The notes beneath the pieces were generated by a model. The model was not told the DNA's origin and searched no databases. It was given only the letters and a program-made list of their open reading frames with translations. Shown here piece by piece: positions 39,623 through 52,111 of a stretch of 64,000 nucleotides of DNA. A program made the position numbers and the translations under genes. Numbering within the stretch: the first letter of the stretch is position 1; the number at the start of each line of letters is the position of its first letter. Source of the DNA: Xestospongia muta (Eukaryota; Porifera; Demospongiae; Haplosclerida; Petrosiidae); assembly GCA_963693285.1 (NCBI GenBank), contig OY848925.1, forward strand, positions 188,501 through 252,500. The letters are read 5' to 3'.

Positions 39623-42474
39623 ATGGATTTCAATAGTTTAGCCTCTCTGGCTCAATTTGTCAAAGTCAGTAGTTGTTAATAGATGTTATAATGTGTACTT
39701 CATTATCGTATAGGTTGGTAAAGAGACGGCGTTAATAGTAGAAATACACTTAGTGTCTCTTGAAGGGAAATATGTGTGGTTTAAAGAAAGACATATGCAG
39801 GTATTGTGATAACTCAGTGGTATGACTTTAATATTGCTTACTCTCTCACTAATAGGAGGTCTTAGTACTAGCACATCAAATGTTACAACAACATTCTGAG
39901 AAAGACAAAAAAGACAAATACAATTTTACTAGATGTTCGTAAAAAATTAAGTTAATAAATAAAATAATTTTTATTTCTTTCAGCTGGAGATATTCGCGTA
40001 CTTTATACATTAAAACAAATCCCATTTACTCAACATATACTAGTCCCTCCATCAGATAATGTAAGTGATATTAGATTCAGATTAATTAAGTTACTTAATT
40101 ACAGGCTAACATCCCTTCTTCATTACCATGCTGTGGTTTAATTAACATCAATGGAAAGAGGGTTATTCCCTATCAGTCATCATACTCACAGGGTTAGTTA
40201 TTAAGTAATATTAAAATTATTTTCTTTGTGTTTAGGTATACAATATGATTGTTATAAAGTACTTCCTTTAAGACTACACATGTTTATTGACTGTCTGGAG
40301 TTGCCTAGCAACCAAGGAGTTGTAAAGGTATCCGTCCATTAACCTGTTTCCATCCTGTTAATTATATCGTTCGTCCATTTTTAACTATATCATCTGTCCA
40401 TTATTAGCACCATTTAGCAGTTAATTAACTTTTATTGCCAATATCCATTTAATTATATTATATATCCATTTAATTTTTATTTGTCCATTTACTTGTTTAT
40501 GTATCCATTAGATCAGACAATCACTAGTACCAGACCAACATCTCTCATTAGATATCATTTCCTATTTTAAGAACACCTTATCAAATGATAGTGATGAACC
40601 TTTAGCTCCACTTCCTGTCTCTCATCTAAGACGAGGTAATAAAACTAGGCGTGGTCAGAAGCAGTCCCTCTCATTTAAAAAGTATAATTAATTAATTAAA
40701 TCTTAATTAAATAAATGTTTAGTCATCAAACATCTAAAGTTAATAAGAAAATGACCACATCTCTTGGACAAACTACAATTACTGATGCATTTAGTGGGTG
40801 TGGTCAAAAGAGTAGGCGTGACCAGGAGGACATCCCTTCATCTAGTGCTAATTTAATAGAGAGTGGTTATTCTAGTAATATTAAAACATCTTTTGGTAAT
40901 TTATTATCTTGTCAAGAAAAGTTATCTTCATCTCCTCTCCCACCTCCACTTACTACATCGAATGATCCTAATGGTTGTCATGGCAACAGTGACATAGAGG
41001 TAGCTCATACAAGAGTTGTACTCGATGAGGAATTAACCAGTTCTCAAGAGTTGTTTGACTCTCCTCTTAGTTCACAGCAAGAAAATAATGACACTTTATT
41101 ATCTGCAAGAAAAAGACTTGTCCCAGAAGATTGGTTTGATGATAAGGCTGCACCCACGTTCAAAATTAGCAAGGTGTCATACTCACAAAAATTTAAGTCA
41201 TCCTCATCCTCATCCTCATCCTCATCATGGCTGTCAACAAGAAGAACTATGTTTGATAGTACTCTCTCTTCTAGTAAAAAAGAAGAGAAAAAAATTAAAA
41301 AATCTTCAAAGTTAAAAGCTACTAGTTGTACAAGCATCAAAAAGAACTCTTTTGATATCTTGTCTGAAGAGTCCTCATCTGATGAAAAAAACGAAGTACT
41401 ACAAGTAGATAATGCTGATTTACAAGCTTTGATCAAAGCTACTTCAAAACGTCTTAAAGAATTATCAACTAACAAAGAAGATATTTCAACTGAAGTACCT
41501 CAAATATCCTCTATAGAAATGAAAGCAGATACAACACTTGAAAATGGTCAGTTTAAAATATATTATTATTATTATAGAGTATATTATAATACACAGATAC
41601 TATTGCTCTGTCTAGTGAAGAAGAAGTATCAGATTATAAACCATCTTGGAGGACTCAATGTCGAGCTGGTCCTAACAGAAAAGCTGCTTTTAAAAAGATC
41701 TTTACAGGCTACAAGTCAGTATTATAAATAAAATATTATTTATTTTAATGTTGTATGTAGTGGAATAGAAGATCTATCAGATGCTGTCTTGATAAAATGG
41801 TTAAAAATAAGAAAACAGACTTTAGTTAATATACTACTGGGAAAGGTAGAACATTGATACTAAATATAACTCTATACACTATACATCATAATATTATACT
41901 AAATATAGCTCTAACTCTGTTAGCATTGATACTAAATATAGTACTATATTCTATGACATCATGGCTAATATATGATACTAAATATAACACTATTTATTAC
42001 TAGACTCCATCAGAGAGACATACATTATATAAAACTGGTCGTAAGGAGAGAGGTAATCTCATTATTAATTTTAATGTGATATTATAGACTCTAATATAGC
42101 TAGTTTACAATATTCAGTTAGTACTGTAATGTTGAGTTGGGAACAACTCCAATGTATAACTAATGGACTGTATCAAATATTTTGTACTAAATCAGAACAA
42201 GTAAGTTATATGAACATATAATAATTAAATAATACAAAATAGTAATAATATTAATAATAATAACATATTGTACTTTATTATATAGTACTTTAACTATCTG
42301 TGGCTTGTACTCTTTCCTGAGTCTGTTGTTCACTTGATTATGGACTTTCATGAGTTGAATTATGATCAGGTATTATATATTTTAGAGTATCAGATTATTA
42401 TATCAATAATGTAGGCAGAACAAAAGATGTACAACTATTATCCTATCAAATCTGAAACATTTGATGAAATATAA
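39623..42474 (+). CDS. Unrecognised protein with PIP-box-like motif and serine-rich linker
   Basis: I do not recognise the family. Met 39623 gives MDFNSLASLAQFVKV, then short exons with IVEIHLVSLEGKYVWFKERH, VLYTLKQIPFTQHILVPPS, SLPCCGLININGKRVIPY and YKVLPLRLHMFIDCLELP. This part ends with the basic GQKQSLSFKKYN and could stop at 40691. A 41-bp intron (40682-40722, donor GTATAA) instead joins it in frame to a long exon. That exon has QTTITDAF, matching the PCNA-interacting PIP-box pattern with a TD degron dipeptide, a poly-serine run (41187-41230) and an acidic serine-rich linker. Final exons encode KPSWRTQCRAGPNRKAAFKK, LIKWLKIRKQTLVNILLGK and LWLVLFPESVVHLIMDFHEL, a conserved-looking helical domain. 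Alternatively these are two tandem genes (second Met at 40715). Nuclear, replication-linked function is a guess. Confidence 0.65.
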
Positions 42475-42569
42475 TATTATTTTATGCAATAAAACTTCAT
42501 ATATTATCATATATTTATGACAAATATACTCATTAAAAATTTCTAGAATAAAATTATATAATATATTAT

Positions 42570-44879
42570 TTACATAAAAGTTAACTTTCTTTTACTTAAA
42601 ATGTTATCTGCTTTCTCTCGTCCAGGAGTGGGTGGGAGAATGGACAGAGAACGTTCAGCATGGGGAGACAGTGAAGAACTAGTACTCCTTGGATGAGGCA
42701 ATACTGGTGATTTACTAGAAGTACTGGATGAACTAGTTATTGAAACTCGTTCTATAGGAGTACTAGTATCACTGATAGTAATAACAGAGTCTGGGGAAGT
42801 TCTATCATAAGATTGAACACTACTATCATCAGATGTTTGTGTTAAGTCAATAATATCATGTATACTGCCATTATGAGCCTCATGATCATCTTCTATTTTT
42901 TGTCTTTTTTTAGCTGGTGATCTGGGAGAGTCTCTGATATCATTAGAGACCTCAAAGGATAAATCTATAATAGGCTGGGCATCGAGTGGACTAAATTGAC
43001 CAGCATTGGCCTGCAATGCTGGTAAGTTAAGATCAAAACTGTCAACAGATGAAACAATTGGTATGTTGGTAGTTAATGTATTAGTTGGTTGAGGAGGTGA
43101 GGATGGACCGGAGATAATATCATCATCAGTATCATAGTCACTACTCTCTCCATCAAGATCACATGTTAATTTTAACTTCCTTTTACACTTTCTCAAAGGT
43201 GAGGTATCTTGAGGTAGTTCACTAACAATAGGAGATATTATTTCTTCTGATGATGATATTGGTAACAAGTCCCTTAATCTACATATAAATAATGGTTTAA
43301 TCCATATCTTAGTTTCTAGTTACCGTGAGTGTAAATCCATTAAAGAGGTATCTCCTAATGTAGAGGGTATAACACAGGGGACGATACTTTTAGGACGAAG
43401 ATAAGTAATAAAACTAGCCAACTCTGAGTAACTAGCGTGCATTGAATGCATTACCCGAAAATAATTGTGTTCAGGTATAAAACTATTGAGAAATAAATGA
43501 TATGATTTCTACATATATTTTGACTTACAAATAAGGTTGTGATTTATTTTGAATAAGAAACCATTGAGCTGATGGTTTGATATGCAATACATTGGGAACA
43601 CAACCTTTGATCTCTAATGAACCACAAGGCAATCCACCTGCTTTTCGTTTCATCTTCTACACACAATATAAATTATAAACAGATATATATGATAAAGATA
43701 TACTTTATTGTATCGACAAATATGAAGTCTTGTCTCATTACCATCCAGTGTTAGATACTGAGATACACTTGGTAAAATAGAATAAGCCATCATTCTCCAT
43801 TTAGCTATATGAAGCTTGCATTTAAAGTGACTAGCTAATGACATGAAAATGTGTTCATAACCAATTGTATGACAATTTAAACAAACAGCATTTTGAGGGC
43901 TTTGAACCAACCACCTAGAGTGTATCAAATTGTAATTGTCTAATTTAAATGACAAATTCAAGGTACTTACTCTTCCACTTTTTTAATAATAATATCTCTT
44001 GTTTCATCCTATATATAAAAAATTAAATCAAGAAATAAAATATTGTGAAAACTTACTCGACTAATAATAGTTTTTGACTTAGGATGACAGAAAGTTGTAT
44101 CAAGATATATAGTCTTTAGTTCCAGTACATTACCAGGACTAGTATGTAATGAATGACACTTCTTAACTTCATCTACTGTTAACCGGAAATCACCTAGAAT
44201 ATATCACAAATTAAAAAAGTTCAGAAAACCTAATATCATATAATATATACCTGTATATAGTACATTGCCTTGTTCTCCTTGAAACAAGAACCTAGAAATC
44301 AAATATGATATTGAATACAAAAATGTACTACTAACATTACAGATCCGGGACAATGTCCAGCTGGTAATAACGTTACACTAATTGATATAGTCTATAAAAA
44401 ATAATTGTAATAATACAATTAAGTTAACATACTGTATCTTCTTCCTTGACAGCCTCTAACTTAATAATAATAGGTTCTTCTATTGGCAATGATTGCTATA
44501 ATAATATAAAGTATATAACAAGTACTATAATACTAGAGTGCCTTACAAGATGTGGTGCTAAGTGAGTGAAATCTGGATTATTTGATAATAAGGATTGTGT
44601 CACCTCAGAACAATAAAGGGCAATGTTGCGCTCTTTAAGAGTTTGCAATAGGTCATCAGAGTCTAGCCCAACCATATGATCTGCAATTTTATAACACACA
44701 TTATAGTATTAAGGATACATGTGAGAACCTAGCCATAATACAGTATTGGGTATAATTGGTTGCTTACCTTTATGACAATGGGAGAGAAAGAAGGCTCGTC
44801 CTCTCTGACAGTTAGTTGGTGTGAAATGGTCAACAATCACACCAGGATATTCAACAATATTACCTCTAAATACACTCAT
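42570..44879 (-). CDS. DCLRE1C: Artemis-like DNA nuclease (metallo-beta-lactamase/beta-CASP)
   Basis: Artemis opens hairpins and trims overhangs in non-homologous end joining. Met 44879 gives MSVFRGNIVEYPGVIVDHF, then RGRAFFLSHCHKDH, where HxHxDH is motif II (about residues 34-39, spliced across an intron). Next come VTLLPAGHCPGSVMFLFQG, then VLYTGDFRLT (motif IV), IYLDTTFCHP, and beta-CASP elements NAVCLNCHTIGYEHIFMSLA, GGLPCGSLEIKG, LHIKPSAQWF and HASYSELASFITYLRPKSIV. The order matches vertebrate Artemis closely. The C-terminal 230 residues (42570-43268) are serine-, acid- and proline-rich and probably disordered, as in Artemis. Nine or so short introns. Converges with the PIP-motif gene (95 bp). 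Confidence 0.92.
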
Positions 44880-45098
44880 TGTTAAAAATATTAAGATAAA
44901 ATATAAAATTGCGAGGAGACTGAACAAGCAACAGGATCATGTAGACGGAGTGGGCGTAGCTAAACTTGGAGTACAACATGCAGTATTATTTTCTAATTAA
45001 TGCACACAGCACACACCCCCAATGAATTTAATTATTAACAAACTTTATAATTATAACCACAAATACATTATTCATAGAATCCAGTTCATCATATAAAG

Positions 45099-47570
45099 TT
45101 ATGATGTAATATGAGTGTAACCAGTAGCAACCGGTTTGAGTCCTTTACGACAAGCACTGAAAGTAAAGAAGAAGAACACGACAAAAACAACACACAATAA
45201 TGTCAAAACAATCATTCCTACAACTAAATCCACTGTTTTATAAGGACGGTGGGTATAATAAACATTAACAGGGAAATTACTGGTCTCATGTAACATGTAC
45301 CCCAATGACCAACCCACATTGATGTCATTAACCTATGAAGGTAGTAAATGATAGTCATGTGATGATCATGTGATCTAACCTGGTATACAAATGATATGGA
45401 CCAATCAGATGCATTGTTAAAACCGAACCCATCTTTTAAAACATGCATTACAAATTGTCCATAAATACAATATTGTGACAAGTATTGCAGGTTAATATGA
45501 TGGTGTTTCTTGTAAACCTATAATAATGGACAAATAAAAATGGATGGATGAATTTATGAATATACAAATGGATAGATAGAATCATGATATGGATGGATGG
45601 ACAATGTACCTCATTCCAAGTTAGATTGCAAAAAGAATTGACAGTTTTTTCAAAATTTTCTAAAGTACTTCTATTAACACGTTTAATTTGAAAGAAGTTG
45701 GCAGTATGATAAAAATTGGAAAAAGCCTATTATTATAATAGATATATAAGTTTACTAGTGACCTTAACTCACATAGAAATTTCCAGTAACTGGTGGTTTT
45801 TCATAAACTGGAGTATCTTTATCATTCAAGAAGTTATCAGAGAAGTTCATGGCTTTCCTTATAAGGGCAATGCATTGGTCTGGTTCACTTGTTCCATTAA
45901 ATGTAAAAATATGAGAGTCATTAAAATTAGACTCAGGAATGAGATCAGAAGTACATATTTGATTCATAAAGAGATAAGACATATTGTATGACGTGGTATT
46001 GCCCTCATGAAGACATGGATTCTCAACTGTATCATTATAGTCATTCTCCTATGAAAATAATATATATTGTTAATGAATAGGGGCATACTCCATTAAATAC
46101 TATAATGGTAGGTGTGGCTTACACGTAGATTATAAGCTAATATTCTTCTAATAGCTTCATTAATACCATAGCAGAGATAACTACGAGTGTAGATATTAAA
46201 ACTATCACCAAATATGGAAAACGAAGATGAGTAATTTTGAGGTGGAGCTTTACTAGGATGAAAAGCAATTTGCATTGAAGCTCCACCCATATCCATAGCT
46301 CCCATAGTCTTTCTATTAGAATCTCGTTTTCTAGGCTATTAAAGGGAGAGAGAGTATAAATATAACAAATAAATAAATAAAGTAATATTGAACTTACATA
46401 TTGTTTTTTAAATTTACCAGCTACATAATTAGCTGTTATCCATCCACTGGATCCTTCCTTTTGTCCTGACAAGATCTGGACGTTAGGATGAGTACCTAAC
46501 TCCTTCAGAGTACTATTGACACTCTTTAATATCTCCCGAGTAATATTACTATTCTCTCTCCTTTAATTAACATTATTAATTAAAGGTAATTAGTACACAA
46601 TATAGACTCACTCCAATAATCTCATTCCGGCTGTAGCGCCAACCCAAACATTAATTTTAATATCTTTTTCAGGGTCATTTAAGTCTTTGGGGACTTGATG
46701 TGTTAAAATTCCGTGAACACAATTCTTTAATGAAGGACCAGCTAATGAAGTGTTGTGAACATACGAATTAATACCACCTCCTATTAAATAAACATAATAT
46801 TATTATTAAGACAAAATGAATAAGATTATATTAATAGAAAGAATAACTACTTAAACAAATGATATGACTAACAATACAAACTTCATTAATTTACATTTAC
46901 ATGTACCAGTAAAACAGGAACCGTTATCAAAATATATTTTTAAAAATTAATGCAACAATGATATTATTGTCACTAACAAGTGCCTATATAGCTAACTCCA
47001 TAGAAACATTCAAGAGATTCTATGACATTGAGCAATTCTCAATTTTTAAATTCAAACTATAAACTATTATAGTCCATGGTTTGAATTAAAAATAGTCCAA
47101 AACCAAAGATAATAAAATAACTTAAAACTTGAAATCAGCTATAGGTCCTTATAAAGTAGAATAATTGTTTATACTAAAAATGTTTTTAAAGTCTGTAAAA
47201 ATAGTAAAATCTCATAATTACATGTACTACCTTCTGGTTTGCAGTAAGAATTCTGATAGACCACACCCATTTTATCAGAGAGAGGTAACTTCCATGCATA
47301 AAGGTATACTTCAGAGTGGGAGGAGCCAGCATCAATCACCATACCATACTGTGGAAGTATCACGTACATGTATACATAATATTATACTATATATTATACC
47401 TGCTCTCTGTATGATAGCTCAGAATAGAGTGTTGGTAACACAATAATACCAGCAAAGAAGGTCAGAGAGAGCAGGAACACTGTCACAGGGACTAAACTGA
47501 CAGTTATTATTTTACAACAAGTATGGCCCTTCATTATGGAACAAAAGTCACGGTAATTACCTGGAGACAT
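45099..47570 (-). CDS. ENTPD: Cell-surface ectonucleoside triphosphate diphosphohydrolase (CD39 family)
   Basis: Hydrolyses extracellular ATP/ADP. Met 47570 (MSPGNYRDFCSIMKG) leads into an N-terminal membrane span (VSLVPVTVFLLSLTFFAGII). Apyrase conserved regions follow: ACR1 VIDAGSSHSEVYLYAW, ACR2 VWVGATAGMRLL, ACR3 EGSSGWITANYV and ACR4 GAMDMGGASMQIAF. Cysteines and N-glycosylation sequons follow, then a region ending DINVGWSLGYML near the C-terminal transmembrane helix (VVGMIVLTLLCVVFVVFFFF). Two-helix topology and ACR order indicate the ENTPD1/2/3/8 plasma-membrane type. ACR1 reads GSSHSEVY where vertebrates usually have GSSHT. A large intron (about 46783-47231, 450 bp) shows nothing recognisable. 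Confidence 0.9.
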
Positions 47571-47879
47571 ATCGAGAAATATAAAGACTGGATAAGATAA
47601 CAAGATTACCTTTCCTGCTGAATACAGTTTAGACAATGTTGCAGCTAGTAGGTGTGGCTCAAGTCACGTGTTATTTTTATAAGCTGATTATTCTAATTAT
47701 TAATTACATAGTGACTGGAGTGGGTAGCGATCTATTAGTATTGTACTGTCAAAGGTGACCTACTTATAGAGAAGAGCCTTAGCTGTCAATAACCACTTAA
47801 AAGGTAATGTCTTTTAATACACTATTATATAAGTAGTTTATTAATGGGTGTGGCTTCATAATTTAGAACTCCCATAATA
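47571..47879. promoter_or_regulatory. Divergent interval, ENTPD / NAPA
   Basis: This 309-bp gap contains TCACGTG (47664-47670) and two GGTGTGGC motifs (47651-47658 and about 47847-47854). No coding pattern was seen apart from an in-frame extension of ENTPD to 47636 without an ATG. Confidence 0.45.
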
Positions 47880-49459
47880 ATGGCTGAAGCAGATCCCACT
47901 ACTGAACCTACTGAATCAGGTAAGGAAACTGGCACTGAACAAGCCACTCCCCCTGGTCCAAAAGAAAATACAGAACAAGAAAAGAAGGCTATGTCAATGA
48001 TGGAACAAGCTAAAGATAAAGTCAAATCCGCTACTGGATTCATGGGGAAAATATTTGGGTACATGTAACCATGACAACAAATGTCTATTTACATTCAATA
48101 TACATTTAGTGGAGCTTCTAAACTAGAAGAAGCTGCCGACCTTTACACAAGAGCAGCTAACCAGTTTAAAGTTGCTAAGAACTTTGAAAGTATTAGATAT
48201 TATTGTCACATACTGTGCTAATATAGACATCAATAGAGGCTGGAGATTGTTTCACTGAGGCTGCACAATTGCATGCAGAGAAGTTAGATTCGCGTCATGA
48301 AGCTGCTAATGATTATGCTGAGGCAGCTCAAGTGTATAAGAAAGCTGTACCACAAAGTAATGTCATAGGATTTATCATGTGATTGTCATGTGACTTGTCT
48401 GTCAACAGATGCTGTTGACTGTTATATTAAAGCTATTGAAATCTATTCAGATATGGTATAGAGTAATGTTAATTAATGTAATTAATTGATATAATTATAG
48501 GGGCGGTTTGGTTTAGCAGCTCGCTATTATATGAATGTAGCAGAGATTTATGAGAGCGATCTTGTCGACTTTGAAAAGGTATGTTCCAGAAGATTTAAAT
48601 TTAATTTAATAATCATTAATTAATTACATTACTAGTAGTATTCTCACACTCACTATATATACCGGTACATTTACTATAAATATTGTCTACAAATGTGTTT
48701 ATATAAACTCTTTGTGACATAGGCTATAGTGAATTATGAACAAGCTGCTGATTTTTATCGTGGAGAGGATTCTAATGCGTAAGTAAAGACTTGAGGTTGT
48801 TATTGTAAATGTGTTTATCTGTTTAGATCTGCTAATAAATGTTTAGCTAAAGTAGCACATATGAGTGCTCAGTTACAACACTTTCAAAAAGCCGCTCAAT
48901 TATTTGAGGAAGTAAGATGTATTATAACCCTCTCTATAGTTCTCTCTCTCTCTTATACACACACAGATTGCAAAAGGATGTCTTGATAATGGTCTCTTGA
49001 AATATTCAGCTAAAGATTATTTCTTCAAAGCTCTTGTATGTTGGTTTTGCCATCATAAAAGTAATGTTCAACCAGTTACGGTAAGAACATTGCTATCAGA
49101 ATATGTGTGTGTGATAATTCTCTTATTGTAGGATAAAACACAAGAGTATAAAGCACTTCATCCAGCTTTTGATGGAACTAGAGAACTTAAATTGATTGAG
49201 GTATGTTCAATTAATAACTATAATAATAATAATAATGTTTTCATGTTATGTAGAGTTTAATAGAAGCTTTTCAAGAGGAGGACACTGATAAATTCTCAGA
49301 ACATGTATGTATAAATATATTTCTTTGTAACTAACTCTCTCTCTGTCTCTCTCTCTCTAGATTCAAGAGTATGATTCCATATCTCGTATTGATAACTGGT
49401 TGACAGCACAGTTACTTTATATCAAGAAGAATATTGATGCTGAACAAGATCCCAATTAA
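47880..49459 (+). CDS. NAPA: Alpha-soluble NSF attachment protein
   Basis: Adaptor recruiting NSF to SNARE complexes for disassembly. Met 47880 begins an extended hydrophilic N-terminus (MAEADPTTEPTESGKETGTE) of roughly 45 residues not present in vertebrate alpha-SNAP. Then comes the family core: MSMMEQAKDKVKSATGFMGK, GASKLEEAADLYTRAANQFK, AAQLHAEKLDSRHEAANDYA, NAVDCYIKAIEIYSDMGRFG, LAARYYMNVAEIYESDLVDF and YSAKDYFFKALVCWFCHH. The C-terminal end is SRIDNWLTAQLLYIKK, needed for NSF activation, then NIDAEQDPN. The TPR-like helical repeats are all present. About ten short introns. Converges with ADSS (344 bp of repeat-rich DNA between). Confidence 0.94.
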
Positions 49460-49803
49460 AATAATAACATATTAACAGTAACTATTAATATATGTAGTGT
49501 GAGTGTTATCAATGACATAACCTTATATGAAAATAAATGCTATGAACTTTTCTCTATAATATTTAAGTTATAGATATTAAGTTATTAATGTTAGTTATTA
49601 TAAGTTATAGGCATATAGTTAATATAAGTTATAGATATATAGTTATTATAAGTTATTAATGTTAGTTATTATAAGTTATAGACATATAGTTATTATAACT
49701 TCTAGATATATAGTTATTATAAGTTATTAATGTTATATATTATAAGTTATAGATATAGTTATTATAAGTTATTAAATGTTAGTTACTTTTGCTATGATAA
49801 GTA
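49460..49803. repeat. AT-rich tandem repeat in the NAPA / ADSS convergent gap
   Basis: From about 49560 to 49790 a unit near 38-50 bp, core AGTTATTATAAGTTATTAAT and GTTATAGATATATAGTTATT, is repeated five to six times with variation. The proximal part (49460-49555) should hold the NAPA 3' UTR. No coding potential seen. Confidence 0.8.
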
Positions 49804-51889
49804 TTACTCCATAATTATCATATCATCTCTCGAGGGACCAGTCCCCACCCATTGAACTAGAATAGAACAATAGAGAGAAGAAACTCAAATTACATGTAAT
49901 ATTATAGCATATATATTACATTACATATATAATATATTATAATATATGTAATATTATATTATATATATTACATTACATATGTAATATATTATAATATATG
50001 TAATATTATATTATATATATTACATTACATATATAATATATTATTATAATATATGTAATATTATATTATATATATGACATTTATAATATTATTATAATAC
50101 ATGTCATATTATATTTATTAACTTACTCTTGACTTTAATTAGCTCTTCAATTTTTTTCACATACATTTGTGCATTGGAAGGTAAATCAGAGAATTTCTGT
50201 ATACCAGCTACACTGGTTTTCCAACCAGGCATTGTAATATAGTCCACTTCAACACGACCTAATGCACTCTGCTCAGCTAACAAAGAGGATAATCCTGTTA
50301 TTATTAACTATTAATTAATTACCAGGTATTGACTGGAGCTCTTTGCCATTCAATTTATAAGAGACACCAATTTTGACTTCATCAAAAGTGTCAAGCACAT
50401 CTATTTTAGTTAATGCTATACTTGTATAGCCATTAACAAGTGTACTATATTTAGCAACCATAACATCAAACCAACCACACCGTCTCTTACGACCAGTGGT
50501 CACACCAAACTCACGACCAATTCGTTGAAGATTATCACCAATTTCCTAAAAAAAATTTGTAAAACTTAATAAACTTTTGTACATTTCAGTAAACCTCAGG
50601 ATATCTTACATTGTTTTGTTCTGTTGGGAAAGCCCCATCTCCAACACGTGTTGTATAAGCTTTAAATACTCCATATACTGTAGTAATTTTCCGTGGAGGA
50701 ATACCCAAACCAGTACACACAGCACCAACTGTACAGTTGGAGGATGTTACATAAGGGTATGTACCTACGATTAGGAAGTCATTATCAAGTAATTAAATTC
50801 ATATATATATACTTACCAAAGTCAATATCTAACATTGCTGCATTAGCACCTTCAATAATAACTGTTTTGCCTTCACTGATAGCATCATTTACTAATACTA
50901 CAGTATCACAGACTAATGGACGTAGTTCATCAACATGCTCCTAACATTAACGATTATAATTAATATTAATTAATATTAATTAGTATTAAATTATACCAGG
51001 GACTTTTTTAGTTCACCCTCAACATCAACAGAAAGGTCAGGAAACCTATAAAAATATATTATTTAATTAATTTAATTATTATTACCTTAATTGATATCCT
51101 GCTATCAAATTTTTCAATCTAGAGACAATAGATTAAAAGAATTATAAATAAAATAAAATAATTACCTATTTCTCAAAATATCAGGTTCACAAAACAAGTC
51201 ACATATCCTTAGTCCTGACCTAGAACTCTAACAACAACATAACTTTACTACTAGTAGTATAATACTTACCTTTGCAGAGTATGTTGGTCCGATACCTTTC
51301 TTTGTTGTACCCAAGCCTAAACTATATTGTGCCTTCTCCTTTTCAATAATTGCATCAATTGTTTGATGAAAATCAAACACTATATATATATAAGTTAACA
51401 TCAATACAATCAAAGTAACTCCACCTATATGAGCACGTGACGATATCTTTAATCTTTCTTGCCATCCAACAAGTCCCTTGGCTTCATTTTTCTTTATTTC
51501 ATCAAACAGACCTTGTAAATGGATCACCATCCCATTTCCTAAATACAAAAGTACAAACACACACACACATAATATATACATCATATACTTCCTTACCCAT
51601 TACTGAGATACAGTTAGGATTGATAATACCACTACATTAGTTGAAAGAGTTATAAATATTGTATAACAAAATACCTTGGAAGAAGGTGAAAATCATAAGA
51701 AACAGAGTCCACTACTACAGTATGTCCAGCATTATTTCCACCCTAATAAAACTAGTAAGTGATATCAGTGCTATAGTCAAATCTTACTTGACATCGACAG
51801 ACATAGTGAGCTTTATCAGCTAACATGTCTACTAGCTTTCCTTTACCTTCATCACCCCATTGTCCACCAACTACAACTATCACAGCCAT
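49804..51889 (-). CDS. ADSS: Adenylosuccinate synthetase
   Basis: Converts IMP and aspartate to adenylosuccinate with GTP. Met 51889 begins [20 protein letters not shown] with the P-loop-like GDEGKGK, then [59 protein letters not shown] and [12 protein letters not shown], all family signatures. Later exons give [59 protein letters not shown] and [11 protein letters not shown]. The last exon (49804-49856) supplies the conserved [12 protein letters not shown] end and joins with codon A|TT across a 270-bp intron packed with AT palindromes. Without that exon the conserved C-terminus would be missing. There is no N-terminal extension as in vertebrate isozymes. Confidence 0.95.
49895..50112. repeat. 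Palindromic AT-rich array in the last ADSS intron
   Basis: Three to four copies of a unit near 60-65 bp built from ATATATTACATTACATATAT and the reverse-complementary ATATATGTAATATTATA. Nearly the whole stretch can fold on itself. It fills the intron 49857-50126. Confidence 0.85.
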
Positions 51890-52111
51890 TATATACTAGT
51901 AATAGAAACAGTAAAAGTGGTAACATTAAATAAATAAAAGTGTTTACAATAGAAACTTACATAGCAAATAGAACAGGGCGGTGCTGTATTAACCCTAATG
52001 GAATGCTAAGATAATAATAATAGTTATTTATTCATTGAAGTAATAAAAATTTATTTTACTATCAGATCTATTTCAAAATTTTATTTCAAGCCAATATCAT
52101 TTTTAGCTGGT
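51890..52111. promoter_or_regulatory. Divergent interval, ADSS / UPF0235 pseudogene
   Basis: This 222-bp AT-rich gap shows no strong motif. It would once have served both genes; only ADSS appears intact now. Confidence 0.3.

Noticed and set aside
41044..41475. 143-residue open frame on the minus strand
   Set aside because: It is antisense to the long serine-rich exon of the PIP-motif gene; its composition (poly-Asp/Glu) is the mirror of the (TCATCC)n serine codons.
47825..48064. Minus-strand open frame of 79 codons
   Set aside because: Antisense shadow of the first alpha-SNAP exon, which has strong family matches on the plus strand.
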